A DNA stretch of 64,000 bases from G036327475 sp036327475 (GCF_036327475.1 NZ_CP132913.1:1-64000); one strand, 5' to 3'; positions 48,174-58,280 are shown, numbered from the stretch's first letter. The notes: generated by a model not told the origin, from the sequence alone. Numbers and translations: made by a program.

Positions 48174-49580
48174 ATGTCAGAAAAAAAACCGTCCAACAAA
48201 GCAAATTTGCCCCGCGACCGTCAGGTTGAAGGTCTGAAAATGCCGCCCCATTCTCTGGAAGCGGAGCAGTCGGTGCTAGGCGGTTTAATGTTGGATAACG
48301 AACGCTGGGACAACGTCGCCGAACGAGTGACAGGCAACGATTTTTTTAACCGCCCGCACCGTCTTATCTTCAACGAGATGCAGCGTTTGTTGGAGCTGGG
48401 TAAGCCTATCGATTTGATCACGCTTTCGGAATCTCTCGAACAAAAAGGGGAATTGGGCGCCGTTGGCGGGTTCGCCTATCTGGCGGAGCTCTCAAAAAAT
48501 ACCCCCAGCGCCGCGAATATTTCTGCTTATGCCGATATTGTGCGCGAACGGGCCGTGGTACGGGAAATGATCGCTGTCGCTCATGAGATTGCCGATGCCG
48601 GTTACGATCCGCAGGGACGTAGCAGCGAGGATCTGCTGGATCTGGCGGAATCGCGGGTCTTCCAAATAGCCGAAAACCGCGCCAGTAAAGATGAAGGCCC
48701 GAAGAGCATCGACCGTATCCTTGAGGATACGGTGGCGCGCATCGAACAGCTTTACCAAAAGCCGCACGACGGCGTTACCGGCATTTCCAGTGGCTATTTG
48801 GACCTGGATAAAAAGACCGCCGGCCTGCAAAAGTCGGATTTGATCATCATCGCCGCGCGCCCGTCCATGGGGAAAACCACCTTTGCCATGAACCTGTGCG
48901 AAAACGCCGCCATGACCGAGGGTAAACCGGTGCTGATCTTTAGTCTGGAGATGCCAGGCGAGCAGATCATGATGCGTATGCTAGCGTCGCTATCACGTGT
49001 CGATCAAACCCGGATTCGTACCGGCCAGCTGGACGACGAAGATTGGGCGCGCATTTCCAGCACCATGGGGATCCTGCTGGAAAAACGCAACATGTATATT
49101 GATGACTCGTCAGGGTTGACCCCTACAGAGGTGCGATCGCGCGCGCGGCGGGTGTTTCGCGAACACGATGGCCTGAGTCTAATTATGATCGACTATCTCC
49201 AACTGATGCGCGTACCGTGGCTGTCCGATAACCGTACCCTGGAAATCGCGGAAATCTCCCGATCGTTGAAGGCGTTGGCTAAAGAGCTTCAGGTGCCGGT
49301 AGTGGCACTGTCGCAGCTGAACCGAAGCTTGGAACAACGCGCCGACAAGCGTCCCGTCAACTCCGATTTACGTGAGTCCGGTTCAATAGAGCAGGATGCT
49401 GACTTGATTATGTTTATCTACCGCGATGAAGTCTATCACGAGAATAGTGATATGAAGGGGATTGCTGAAATTATTCTCGGTAAGCAGCGTAATGGCCCTA
49501 TCGGTACCGTTCGGCTAACTTTCAACGGACAATGGTCACGATTCGACAATTATGCCGGCCCACAATATAACGATGAGTGA
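48174..49580 (+). CDS. dnaB: Replicative DNA helicase
   Basis: DnaB is the hexameric 5'-3' helicase of the replication fork. 468 residues. The N-terminal primase-interacting domain starts at LKMPPHSLEAEQSVLGGLML (about 21-40), the linker near residue 170-190 has SIDRILEDTVARIEQLYQ, and the RecA-like motor has Walker A IAARPSMGKTTFAMN (about 225-239), Walker B LIMIDYLQLM (about 335-344) and the DLRESGSIEQDADLIMFIYR region with the arginine finger. There is no intein. In E. coli alr follows; here it is absent. Confidence 0.98.
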   Translation: MSEKKPSNKANLPRDRQVEGLKMPPHSLEAEQSVLGGLMLDNERWDNVAERVTGNDFFNRPHRLIFNEMQRLLELGKPIDLITLSESLEQKGELGAVGGFAYLAELSKNTPSAANISAYADIVRERAVVREMIAVAHEIADAGYDPQGRSSEDLLDLAESRVFQIAENRASKDEGPKSIDRILEDTVARIEQLYQKPHDGVTGISSGYLDLDKKTAGLQKSDLIIIAARPSMGKTTFAMNLCENAAMTEGKPVLIFSLEMPGEQIMMRMLASLSRVDQTRIRTGQLDDEDWARISSTMGILLEKRNMYIDDSSGLTPTEVRSRARRVFREHDGLSLIMIDYLQLMRVPWLSDNRTLEIAEISRSLKALAKELQVPVVALSQLNRSLEQRADKRPVNSDLRESGSIEQDADLIMFIYRDEVYHENSDMKGIAEIILGKQRNGPIGTVRLTFNGQWSRFDNYAGPQYNDE

Positions 49581-49680
49581 TATCTCTCGGAGCATTTTTC
49601 TTATCGCGCTCTCATTTTTGACGCTTTGTGTTATCTTAATCGCCACTCAATTTGCTTTATTTGATATTGTGAGCGGCTAG
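49573..49680 (+). CDS. Possible 35-residue membrane peptide overlapping dnaB end
   Basis: ATG at 49573 overlaps the dnaB stop (GATGAGTGA). The frame reads MSDISRSIFLIALSFLTLCV and continues to FDIVSG and TAG: one predicted hydrophobic helix of about 22 residues with a polar N-terminus. No separate SD; translational coupling to dnaB would be needed. It may be a chance frame in the deleted alr region. Confidence 0.3.
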   Translation: MSDISRSIFLIALSFLTLCVILIATQFALFDIVSG

Positions 49681-49684
49681 TGCA

Positions 49685-50666
49685 AGGTTGTCAACCTATC
49701 GCATTGCCACACAGGCGTTGCTGTTCGGGGAGGACCTCCGATGCGTAACACGCAACGGATCGCCACGATCCAGACCGTGAGCAGGTCGGGGGAACTGAAA
49801 GTCGGCGCGGATTTCCTGAAGTGTTACTTTCCCGACTCTCAGGTCTGGGTCAGTAGCCCAACGTGGGAAAATCACGTGGCCATTTTCACCGGCGCCGTAT
49901 TCCAGGTTAATCGTTATCCTTATTTCGACAGTGAGAAGCTGAGTGTCAATTTTGACGCGATGCTGACCTGTTTTCAGCAATTGCCGCGGCGGAGCATTGT
50001 GCCGCTGCATCCGTGCTGCCATAACCCGACAGGCTCGGATCTGACCCGGTTCGAATGGGATCGAGTCATCGAGGCGGTGGCGGAATGTCAGCTCATTCCT
50101 TCTCTGAATATCGCTTACCAAGGGTTCGGCGACGGGTTGGAGGAAGATGCTGATGCGGTGCGCGAAATGGCGCGTCTTGGATTGCCTTGCCTAGCAAGCC
50201 ACTCTTTCTCAAAAGTTTTCTCCCTTTATAGTGAAGGGGTGAGCGAGCTATCGATTGTGTGCGATAGCGCGAACGAAGCCGAGCGTGTGCTGGACCAATT
50301 AAAGGTAACCGTGCGCCGTAATTACTCCAGTCCGCCGAACTTTGGCGCTTAAGTGGTGGCGCAAGTGTTGGACGAGCCGGCACTCAATGCTCTGTGTGTG
50401 AGAAGGTGGCAGCGATGCGTCTGCGTATTCTAGCAATGCGCCAGAGCCTGGTAGCGGCGTTAAAGGTCGCTCTACTCGAACATCAATTCGACTATTTGCT
50501 GCATCAGCGGGGCATGTTCAGCTATACCGGTCTCAGTCCGGGTCAGGTGGTGCATTTGCGCGAAGTGCACGGCGTCTACCTGATCGACAGCGGCTGGATG
50601 TGTCTGGCTGGGCTGAATGCCACTAACGTCAGTAAAGTGGCCCAAGCTTTCGCAGCTGTACAGTAG
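49685..50666 (+). pseudogene. tyrB: Aromatic amino acid aminotransferase remnant
   Basis: TyrB is a PLP enzyme for Tyr, Phe and Leu synthesis. The first 100 or so residues are missing. The rest is well preserved: RIATIQTVSRSGELKVGADF, VWVSSPTWENHVAIFTGAVF, HPCCHNPTGSDLT, SHSFSKVFSLY with the PLP Lys, and VRRNYSSPPNFGA, where TAA replaces the following Gln codon (50350). A frameshift near 50395 precedes the C-terminal AMRLRILAMRQSLVAALKVA and RGMFSYTGLS. The active-site DIAYQGFG reads NIAYQGFG. Confidence 0.9.
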
Positions 50667-50730
50667 TCGCGAGCGATTTTCCTCCATTCCTGTGTAGCCA
50701 CTATACTGGGTGGTAAAAGAAGCAGATGTT

Positions 50731-51102
50731 ATGCGGTACCAACAAATCCTGACCTTGAAAGCCCAACCGCGCGGCTTTTATTCGATCATCGATGAAATGT
50801 TTCCCAATTGACGTCGTTGAGCGCTGTCTGTATCGGGTTGCTTCATTTATTTCTGCGGCATGCTGCGGCATGCTTCCACTTCGCCGACGCTAAATGAAAA
50901 TTCCGTCAGAACTGACATGGAAAACCATTTTTACGTCAGGTCCTGGAATTGGCCCCCTACCAGTACGATTATGAAATGGCGAATGAATGAATGGCGCGCT
51001 AATGGCGCGCTGCTGTTGGGCACCTGGCATGGGATTTGGCTAGGTAAGCATCGTAATTGCGGCCGCCACCGTATCCGCGGCATAGAGCGTATGCTAGGGT
51101 GA
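50731..51102 (+). pseudogene. yjbQ: YjbQ (UPF0047) remnant
   Basis: Starts MRYQQILTLKAQPRGFYSII, then a stop and frameshifts, TSPTLNENSVRTDMENHF, and near the end ALLLGTWHGIWLGKHRN. E. coli YjbQ has SASLTLNENADPTVRHDMES and LALGTWQGIWLGEHR. Two small tandem duplications (50853-50872 and 50990-51011) lie within it. Confidence 0.8.
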
Positions 51103-51132
51103 AAACTGGATTAAAATCGGAGAACACTTGTT

Positions 51133-51372
51133 ATGACCTACACCGTGGATAGCAGACCGGCAGTATCGCTGAAAAGTAGCGCTGAAATGGCTGAAGCATT
51201 ACGCAGCGCGTTTAATACGGCGGCGCCTGGCGAGCAAAAGTCCACTAGAGCACGCTGTTTCTTGACAGTGATATCTCTGATTCATAGGGTTATCAACGGT
51301 GGATGCTTCCTGGCAATTGGTGGTAGCGGGCCTATCAGAAGCGACGCGCCAAACACTGAATATCTGACGCGG
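51133..51372 (+). pseudogene. yjbR: YjbR remnant
   Basis: VDSRPAVSLKSSAEMAEALR near the start matches the mid-part of YjbR (NRPAVSLKTSPELAELLR). A frameshift and stops follow (LSTVDASWQLVVAGL near 51295). The N-terminal half is deleted. Confidence 0.75.
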
Positions 51373-51554
51373 TTTTGCCTGTTTACAGCGGAATACCCGT
51401 GCAGCGCGACATGCGATTACGTGCCGTGAGGCATAGCGGCGGTCGAAATCTGAGGCGCTAACACGGGGTCCCCACGGCCAAAGTGACAATGCGCCGACGA
51501 CACAGCGCTAAAGCGCCAGACGTTAGCGAAGGTCGCGAGACACTTTCTTCTCAC
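51373..51554. other. Spacer before uvrA 3' end
   Basis: No recognised feature. Confidence 0.4.
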
Positions 51555-54398
51555 CTACGATCCAGCTTTCTGCAACGCGCGCGCGAGCATGGGGCGCAGG
51601 AAGCGTGCCGTATGTGATGCTTCACAGACCGACACCGTTTCCGGCGTGCCGGCGACCAGAATTTCACCGCCGTCGTTACCACCTTCCGGGCCAAGATCGA
51701 TAATCCAATCGGCGGTTTTAATTACGTCCAGGTTATGCTCAATTACCACAATGGTATTGCCCTGATCCCGCAACTGATGTAGCATCGCCAGCAATTGCTG
51801 AATATCGGCGAAGTGCAGGCCGATCGTCGGCTCGTCGAGGATATACAGCGTTTGACCGGTATCACGTTTGGACAGCTCGCGCGCTAGCTTGACCCGCTGC
51901 GCTTCGCCGCCGGACAGTGTGGTAGCGGATTGCCCTAAGCGAATATAGGATAGACCGACATCCATTAGCGTTTGCAGTTTGCGCGCCATGGCGGGAATAG
52001 CGTCGAAAAACTCGCGCGCTTCCTCGATCGTCATCTCCAGCACCTGGTGGATATTCTTGCCCTTATATTTCACTTCCAGGGTTTCACGGTTGTAGCGCCG
52101 GCCCTTGCAATGATCGCAGGGCACATAAATATCCGGCAAGAAGTGCATCTCTACCTTGATGACACCATCGCCCTGGCAAGCTTCGCAGCGCCCGCCGTGC
52201 ACGTTAAAGCTAAAACGGCCGGGCGTATAACCGCGGGCGCGGGATTCCGGCACGCCGGCGAACAGTTCGCGCACCGGCGTAAGCACGCCCGTGTAGATCG
52301 CGGGATTGGAGCGCGGCGTCCGACCAATAGGGCTCTGATCGATACTAATGACTTTATCGAAATGCTCCAGGCCCTGCACTTCACGATAGACCGCCGCTTC
52401 GATAGCGGTCGCGCCGTTAAGCTGGCACTGCGCTACCGGGAACAGCGTGTCGTTGATAAGCGTGGATTTTCCCGAGCCGGAAACGCCGGTGATGCAGGTA
52501 AATAGTCCCACCGGCAGGGTCAGCGTCACATCCTTAAGGTTATTGCCGCGCGCGCCAACTAGCTTCAATACCCGGGTTGGATCCGCAGGAATGCGCGCCT
52601 TCGGAACGGTGATTTCCTGCTTGCCGCTCAGGAACTGGCCGGTCAGCGACGCCGGATGGGCCATAATCTCCTCGGCGGTGCCTTCGGCCACCACCTCTCC
52701 ACCGTGAACGCCGGCGCCCGGACCGATATCGATAATATGATCGGCGGCGCGAATAGCGTCCTCATCGTGCTCAACCACGATCACCGTATTGCCGAGATCG
52801 CGCAGATGCGCCAGGGTTTCTAACAATCGCTCGTTATCACGCTGATGTAAGCCGATGGAGGGTTCATCTAGCACATATATCACGCCTACCAGGCCGGCGC
52901 CAATCTGGCTGGCCAAGCGGATACGCTGCGCCTCGCCGCCGGAAAGCGTTTCCGCCGCACGCGACAGAGAAAGGTAGTTTAGACCAACATTGACCAGAAA
53001 CTTCAGTCGATCGCGGATCTCCTTTAATACTTTTTCAGCGATCTTGGCGCGCTGACCGCTCAGTTTCATCTCGTCAAAAAATGCCAGCGCATGGCCGATG
53101 TCCATCTCGGAAATTTCCGGCAGAGTAGTGTGCTCTACGAAGACGTGGCGGGCTTCGTGCCGCAGACGGGTCCCACTGCAGGTAGCGCAGGGGCGGTTAC
53201 TGATATATTTGGCCAGCTCTTCGCGCACCGCGGTGGACTCGGTTTCCTTATAGCGGCGCTCCATGTTCGGCAGCACCCCTTCAAACGGGTGGCGCCGCAG
53301 CGAGGCGTCGCCGCGATCGTTGATATATTTGAACTCGATGTTTTCCTTGCCGGACCCGAAAAGAATTTTTTGCTGAACCGTTTGACTAAGCGCATGGAAC
53401 GGCGCCTCAACGTCGAACTCATAGTGTTCGGCCAATGAGCGTAGCATCTGGAAATAATAGAAGTTGCTCCGATCCCAGCCACGAATGGCGCCGCCGGCCA
53501 GGGAGATGTTCTGATTTTGCAATATCTGGTCTGGGTCGAAGTGCTGCTGCACGCCGAGCCCGTCGCAGGTGGGGCAGGCGCCGGCCGGGTTGTTGAAAGA
53601 GAAAAGCCGGGGTTCCAGCTCGGGTATACTATAGCCGCAGATCGGGCAGGTAAAGTTGGCGGAAAACAGCAATTCTTCCGCTTTTTCGTCATCCATATCT
53701 GCCACCACCGCGATACCACCCGAGAGGCTGAGCGTGGTTTCAAAAGATTCCACCAGGCGCTGGGCGAGATCCTCGTGCACTTTAAAACGATCGACCACGA
53801 CTTCGATGGTATGTTTTTTTTTCAGCTTGAGTTTTGACGGATCCAACAGATCGCAGACCTCCCCGTCGATACGTGCCCGGATATAGCCTTGCGCTGCCAA
53901 ATTTTCCAGCGTTTTCTCCCCCTTGTGTTCTTTCACGATGGGTGCCAGGAGCATCAGCCGTTTGCCTTCCGGCTGCGAGAGCACATTATCCACCATTTGG
54001 CTAACGGTCTGTGCTGCCAGTGGAATATCATGGTCAGGACAGCGCGGCTCACCGACGCGGGCGTACAACAGACGCAGATAATCGTGGATTTCGGTAATCG
54101 TGCCCACTGTCGAGCGTGGATTATGGGATGTAGATTTTTGCTCAATCGAAATGGTAGGCGATAACCCTTTGATATGATCTACATCCGGTTTTTCCATCAA
54201 CGACAGAAACTGCCGGGTATAGGTAGAAAGCGATTCCACATAGCGACGCTGACCCTCAGCATAGAGCGTATCGAACGCCAGCGACGATTTTCCCGATCCT
54301 GATAAGCCGGTAATGGCTATCAATTTATAACGCGGTATCACCAGGCTGATGTTTTTCAGATTATGTGTACGAGCGCCACGAACTTCAATCTTATCCAT
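51555..54398 (-). CDS. uvrA: Excinuclease ABC subunit A
   Basis: UvrA finds DNA lesions and loads UvrB. 947 residues from ATG 54398 (MDKIEVRGARTHNLKNISLV); 25 further upstream codons are open but not homologous. Two ABC modules: Walker A GLSGSGKSSL (about 31-40) and GVSGSGKSTL (about 640); signatures LSGGEAQR twice; Walker B regions VLDEPSIGLH and ILDEPTIGLH. Zinc modules with CPICGY and CPTCDGLG (about 253-283) and CEACQGDG with CDHCKG (about 740-766) are intact. The second Walker B reads PTIGLH where E. coli has PTTGLH. It is divergent from ssb across a LexA box. Confidence 0.97.
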   Translation of the reverse strand: MDKIEVRGARTHNLKNISLVIPRYKLIAITGLSGSGKSSLAFDTLYAEGQRRYVESLSTYTRQFLSLMEKPDVDHIKGLSPTISIEQKSTSHNPRSTVGTITEIHDYLRLLYARVGEPRCPDHDIPLAAQTVSQMVDNVLSQPEGKRLMLLAPIVKEHKGEKTLENLAAQGYIRARIDGEVCDLLDPSKLKLKKKHTIEVVVDRFKVHEDLAQRLVESFETTLSLSGGIAVVADMDDEKAEELLFSANFTCPICGYSIPELEPRLFSFNNPAGACPTCDGLGVQQHFDPDQILQNQNISLAGGAIRGWDRSNFYYFQMLRSLAEHYEFDVEAPFHALSQTVQQKILFGSGKENIEFKYINDRGDASLRRHPFEGVLPNMERRYKETESTAVREELAKYISNRPCATCSGTRLRHEARHVFVEHTTLPEISEMDIGHALAFFDEMKLSGQRAKIAEKVLKEIRDRLKFLVNVGLNYLSLSRAAETLSGGEAQRIRLASQIGAGLVGVIYVLDEPSIGLHQRDNERLLETLAHLRDLGNTVIVVEHDEDAIRAADHIIDIGPGAGVHGGEVVAEGTAEEIMAHPASLTGQFLSGKQEITVPKARIPADPTRVLKLVGARGNNLKDVTLTLPVGLFTCITGVSGSGKSTLINDTLFPVAQCQLNGATAIEAAVYREVQGLEHFDKVISIDQSPIGRTPRSNPAIYTGVLTPVRELFAGVPESRARGYTPGRFSFNVHGGRCEACQGDGVIKVEMHFLPDIYVPCDHCKGRRYNRETLEVKYKGKNIHQVLEMTIEEAREFFDAIPAMARKLQTLMDVGLSYIRLGQSATTLSGGEAQRVKLARELSKRDTGQTLYILDEPTIGLHFADIQQLLAMLHQLRDQGNTIVVIEHNLDVIKTADWIIDLGPEGGNDGGEILVAGTPETVSVCEASHTARFLRPMLARALQKAGS

Positions 54399-54488
54399 TC
54401 CACTAATCCCAACACCGGATGAAGGAGGGCGGCCTGTGCAGTTGGTAAAACCGCGGCGGCGCGAAACGGTCAATTATGGCACAAAAAA

Positions 54489-54504
54489 CTGAATGAATAT
54501 CCAG
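54489..54504. promoter_or_regulatory. LexA box between uvrA and ssb
   Basis: CTGAATGAATATCCAG keeps CTG-N10-CAG. Its reverse complement differs at one base from the shared E. coli uvrA-ssb box CTGTATATTCATTCAG. uvrA, and partly ssb, should stay under SOS control. Confidence 0.85.
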
Positions 54505-54639
54505 TACTAATTGTAATAAATAATTCTACTTCACCTGGTTTCTCGATGCGTAGTCCAAGTTTCCAAACATATTCTTTAAGCGTTGGCAATGGTAAACTCG
54601 AGCGGATTAACTTAATTTTCATCTCATCAGGAGAGCACC

Positions 54640-55167
54640 ATGACCAGCAGAGGCGTTAATAAAGTGATTCTAGTCGGAAATCTTGGCCAGGATCCGGAAG
54701 TCCGCTATATGCCTAACGGTGGTGCGGTAGCCAACATCACCCTGGCCACCTCCGAGAGCTGGCGCGACAAGCATACTGGCGAGACCAAGGAGAAAACGGA
54801 ATGGCACCGCGTGGTGCTGTTTGGCAAGCTGGCCGAGGTGGCGGGTGAATATTTACGCAAGGGCTCCCAGGTGTATATCGAGGGAACGCTACAGACCCGC
54901 AAATGGCAAGACCAGAGCGGTCAAGATCGATACATCACCGAGGTGGTAGTCAATATCGGCGGCACTATGCAAATGCTCGGCGGTCGACAAGGTGGCGGAC
55001 CGAGCGGTAACGCCGGTGGCGCACAGCAGGGTGGCTGGGGGCTGCCTCAGAGTAACAACGCGCAATTCAGCGGCGGCAACGCGCCGGCGCTCCGCTCCGC
55101 GCAGAATTCAGCGCCTGCGCCCAGCAACGAACCGCCGATGAACTTCGATGACGACATTCCATTCTAA
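54640..55167 (+). CDS. ssb: Single-stranded DNA-binding protein
   Basis: SSB protects single strands at forks and recruits partner proteins by its acidic tip. 175 residues. The OB fold (about 1-112) begins MTSRGVNKVILVGNLGQDPE and contains WHRVVLFGKLAEVAGEYL; the Gly/Gln-rich linker follows; the tip EPPMNFDDDIPF is intact. CAGGAGAG is the SD. An independent terminator lies 33 bp after the stop. Confidence 0.98.
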   Translation: MTSRGVNKVILVGNLGQDPEVRYMPNGGAVANITLATSESWRDKHTGETKEKTEWHRVVLFGKLAEVAGEYLRKGSQVYIEGTLQTRKWQDQSGQDRYITEVVVNIGGTMQMLGGRQGGGPSGNAGGAQQGGWGLPQSNNAQFSGGNAPALRSAQNSAPAPSNEPPMNFDDDIPF

Positions 55168-55200
55168 GACTAACCTCAACATTGTCACTGATGCGCAAAT

Positions 55201-55225
55201 AAAACCTCCTACTAGGAGGTTTTTG
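55201..55225 (+). terminator. ssb terminator
   Basis: AAAACCTCCT, loop ACT, AGGAGGTTTT, then TGTTTT. A 10-bp stem with U-rich tail; it also reads as a terminator from the other side thanks to the A run. Confidence 0.85.
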
Positions 55226-55762
55226 TTTTAACTCGATGCTGCAGACATTAACGGCAATGACGTGATTTAATGAATAGCATAGCGGGAAATTTTTCTACCT
55301 AAACATGTCTTAACTCGTGCCTTGACAGTTGCTAAGTAAACAACATTGCAACCCCAAAATACATTATTGGGAATGCTTAATCTGTTGAGATGTCTTCACC
55401 CTTTTCAATCAGCTTCTTGCACGGCGAGTAATATAAGCCGTGTTATTGCTTGATGTGGCTGTGCTGGTGACACAGCGAGCCTAGCTCCTTTTCTTTTGAC
55501 CTTGACCGGCTAAAGCGGTAGCGTTGATGAAGAGGCGCTGGTCGTCACCGTGCTCCAAACCGGACTAAAGGTTGCTTGTGGACCGTCGGTCAGACGCGAG
55601 GTATGTTGACTATCGTCCTGGGATCTAATGCTTTGACTGAACTCTGCCCTGGTTGTGTGATTTTTCTCCGCTCATGTTTGTAAGGTTGCGCTTGTCGCCG
55701 CAGCTTGATGTTGCATCACCCGTCATTCTTTACCGTTCTCCTCTCAGCGCATCAATACATAG
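55226..55762. other. Decayed DNA after ssb
   Basis: yjcB, pdeC (yjcC), soxS, soxR and ghxP (yjcD) are expected here from E. coli; I recognise none of them. Short frame fragments only. Confidence 0.4.
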
Positions 55763-55790
55763 ACGCACCGGCTTGCCGGTGCGTTTTTTC
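55763..55790 (+). terminator. Orphan Rho-independent terminator
   Basis: ACGCACCGG, loop CTTG, CCGGTGCGT and six T. A perfect 9-bp GC-rich stem. No intact gene precedes it; by E. coli order it might have ended ghxP or soxR. Confidence 0.85.
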
Positions 55791-55900
55791 TACCGGCGAC
55801 GCAGCAGCCATTATCGCACTCGGAGGGTTCACGTTTACGGGGATGTTTTCTCCGCGTCCTGTACATTGCTAAAAAGTTAGAGACAGAGACTAAGGAAAGC

Positions 55901-56640
55901 ATGGGAATCTTTTTACGATTCTTACCCTCACCTTTATCGTGTCTTCATCCGGGGTAGTGACACATATTCTACCGTTTCAAATTTCGCTGCCCTTGATACA
56001 AATCGCGCTCGGCGAGCTGCTTGTCTGGCCCAATTGGCCTGCACGTCGTTTTAATCCCGGGCTCTTCCTGGTGCTGCCTCGTCCCGACGCTGCTGTTTTT
56101 TGATGGCTGGAAGACGCCGATGCGCGAATTTTGCAGCATGGCGGCAAGATAGTAGCGCAGTAGCGCTGATGTTGACTATTATCACGCTTGCGGGTGTGCT
56201 GTCGATCCTCCCCTGCTGCTCAGCGACAGTTCAGCATTTCCCCCACGCTATCAGCTGGTGTTTACACTGGCGTGGTTCTGTTTTCCCCGATCTGCGACGT
56301 AATTGTTTTGCCGCTACTGTTTCAGGTGTCGGACAAGGCGCAGCACCGCCAGGAAGAGCGCATGGCGCGCACGGCGGTGAGTGGCTACTGAAAACCAACA
56401 TAAAATGGAAGAGCGGCTGGCCAATGGCTAAATCGACGCTTAGCTCCTAACTGAAGTCAGCGCTAAGGGTTTCAGCAATCTACGCTGCCGGATTGACAGG
56501 CAATGATGACGCGGACAGCGCGCTGCTGATTGAAAATCTGGAACGACGTATATAGCTGAATGCTCCGCACCAATGAAACGCAAGTTGCTGAACGACTTAG
56601 ATCTGCTGGAAGCGCTGCTGGTCGAGCACGAATTAAGCCA
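55901..56640 (+). pseudogene. yjcE: Na+/H+ antiporter YjcE (CPA1) remnant
   Basis: ATG 55901 after AAGGAAAG. In changing frames the order is FIVSSSGVVTHILPFQISLP, IQIALGELLVWP, LLFFDGWKTPMREFCSMAAR, then a large internal deletion, ITLAGVLSILP, YQLVFTLAWFCFPRSAT-type sequence, DKAQHRQEERMARTAV and the C-terminal KRKLLNDLDLLEALLVEHE. More than half of the membrane domain, including the ion site, is missing. Confidence 0.8.
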
Positions 56641-56899
56641 CGCGGCTAGCGAGGGCTTGATGCTTCCGCCTGGTGACGCTCGTTTGGTAGCCAACGTCGC
56701 GGTAGGCGACAATTCACGCTTGGGCGTCATGGGATAGATAGCTGTTCTGACGCCAAGACGCCAAATAGCCCGAGTTACCATGGCATTTACAGCATCAGCG
56801 GCAGCTAGAGCAGGCGTTGACTATCCAATCGCCGGCAGAAAATCCCACTGGCCACTACGTGCCGTAATCTGTGGCTCAATCCTGGCCGCATCGAAAGCA
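56641..56899. other. Decayed spacer
   Basis: No recognised feature. Confidence 0.4.
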
Positions 56900-57321
56900 T
56901 CGAGTAATTGCCGATAGAGCGGAAGTCTTCGTTACAAATCAATACCAGCCACCCCAACAGCGTAAATAGCACTTCTCGCGGTCAATGCGATGCACCAGAT
57001 CCAGATCTCCGGTTAGCACTGCCCCTGCTGCATGGTGACGCCGCCAAATTGGGCTATCTTCAGCCCGGATGCCCGAGTAGCGCTGGTGGAAATTGCCGAT
57101 AAACTCCGCCGTCTGAGTCCCCACTATCGGCGGGATCCCCAAGCCGCACTGATAGATCGCCCGGCCATTATCGGATCTTGAGCGCGCATCCTTCACGAAC
57201 GATCGATCGGTAATCCAACTCCCCCTCAAGATGTTTGAGCATTTCGCTGATGGTGGGGTGGGTCACGTTAAGCTTTGTTGTCGGATCACTGCGATAAATA
57301 GCGTAGCGTTCGGATTTCCAT
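56900..57321 (-). pseudogene. LysR-family regulator remnant
   Basis: ATG 57321 gives MEIRTLRYFIAVIRQQSLNV and THPTISEMLKHLEGEL, the LysR winged helix, with part of the helix-turn-helix deleted between them, then a stop. Later pieces in other frames (PPIVGTQTAEFIGNFHQRYS) belong to the effector domain. It is divergent from the cidAB-like remnants, the usual position of CidR. Confidence 0.7.
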
Positions 57322-57399
57322 TCACTTTCCTGGAGGGCGTAATTTCAATGATATTAATCCGTTTCAGCGATATTTGCTAACCGCCTGTATTATAAGTAA

Positions 57400-57632
57400 T
57401 CTTATACGAATAAGGGTATCGCTATGCCGCCAATCTGGCGCCTCGTTATGCCGTCGCGTTGGGGTCGAGTGCAGGTGCCGTGCAGGTGGTGCTATACGTC
57501 TGGTTATTTGTGCTGGCGCAGCAACTGGTGCTTCGCGTGGAGGGATGGCGGATCTTTCTAGTCATCGCGCTGAGCACCGCATTGATGCTGAGGATTGCCG
57601 AGTTGGTGGTGGACCGGGTCTTATTGTTTTAA
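57400..57632 (+). pseudogene. CidA/LrgA-family membrane protein remnant
   Basis: Only the end is clear: QQLVLRVEGWRIFLVIALST followed by ALMLRIAELVVDRVLLF and stop, typical of the last helix of holin-like CidA/LrgA proteins. The first helices are broken by frameshifts. Confidence 0.55.
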
Positions 57633-57666
57633 ACTTTGGAACTTTGGCTGGCGCGCAGGAAACGAC

Positions 57667-58280
57667 ATGAGCAGTGATTTTATGCTGGGGCGCTGTGTCT
57701 GCTGGTCACACCCCTATTTCTTTAACAAACATCTTTGTCGCCGTTTCCATCATTTGCCGCTGATGCCGCTAATTTTTACGCCGGCGGCGCTGATCCTGTT
57801 GCTGGTACTGACCTATATCTCTTACTAGTACTACATGGGCGCGGCTCCCTGGCTATTGTGGCTGCTGTGGCCGGCCACCGTTGCTTTCGCGGTACCGGTT
57901 TATGAAGATATGGCCATCATCCGTCGGCATTGACTTTACTTGAGTGCTGTGGTAATCACCTCTACCATGGTGGCAGAGGGTAGCTCGGTGTGACTGGCGC
58001 TGCCGGAAGTAGTGCAGCGCAGTTTGGCTGTGCGCTTAATCACTACTTCTTTTGCGCTAGCGGCGGCGGAGCGGGTGGGTGGTTCAGCCAGATTTGGTCG
58101 CGCCGTTCGTTGTGATTACCGGCGTGTTCGTCATAGCGCGCGGAGCGGGATTGAGTGCCTCCTCGTACGGCGCCGGCACCACCCGCACTTAGAAATAGGG
58201 CAACGCGAAGTGGTGGTGTCCAAGTCTGGTAATGATACCAGAAGAGGTGGTAACGGTGCCACTGGCGCCATTAATTGGTC
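57667..58280 (+). pseudogene. CidB/LrgB-family protein remnant
   Basis: The frame LPLMPLIFTPAALILLLVLT, YISY, a stop where Gln is expected, YYMGAAPWLLWLLWPATVAF, AVPVYEDMAIIRR, VVQRSLAVRLITTSFALAAA and VITGVFVIAR-type sequence are hallmark segments of CidB/LrgB (YohK-like). Several stops and frameshifts. Together with the LysR remnant this was a cidR-cidA-cidB type locus for programmed lysis or pyruvate-related export. Confidence 0.75.

Noticed and set aside
51972..52505. 177-codon plus-strand frame within uvrA
   Set aside because: Antisense shadow of an intact gene.
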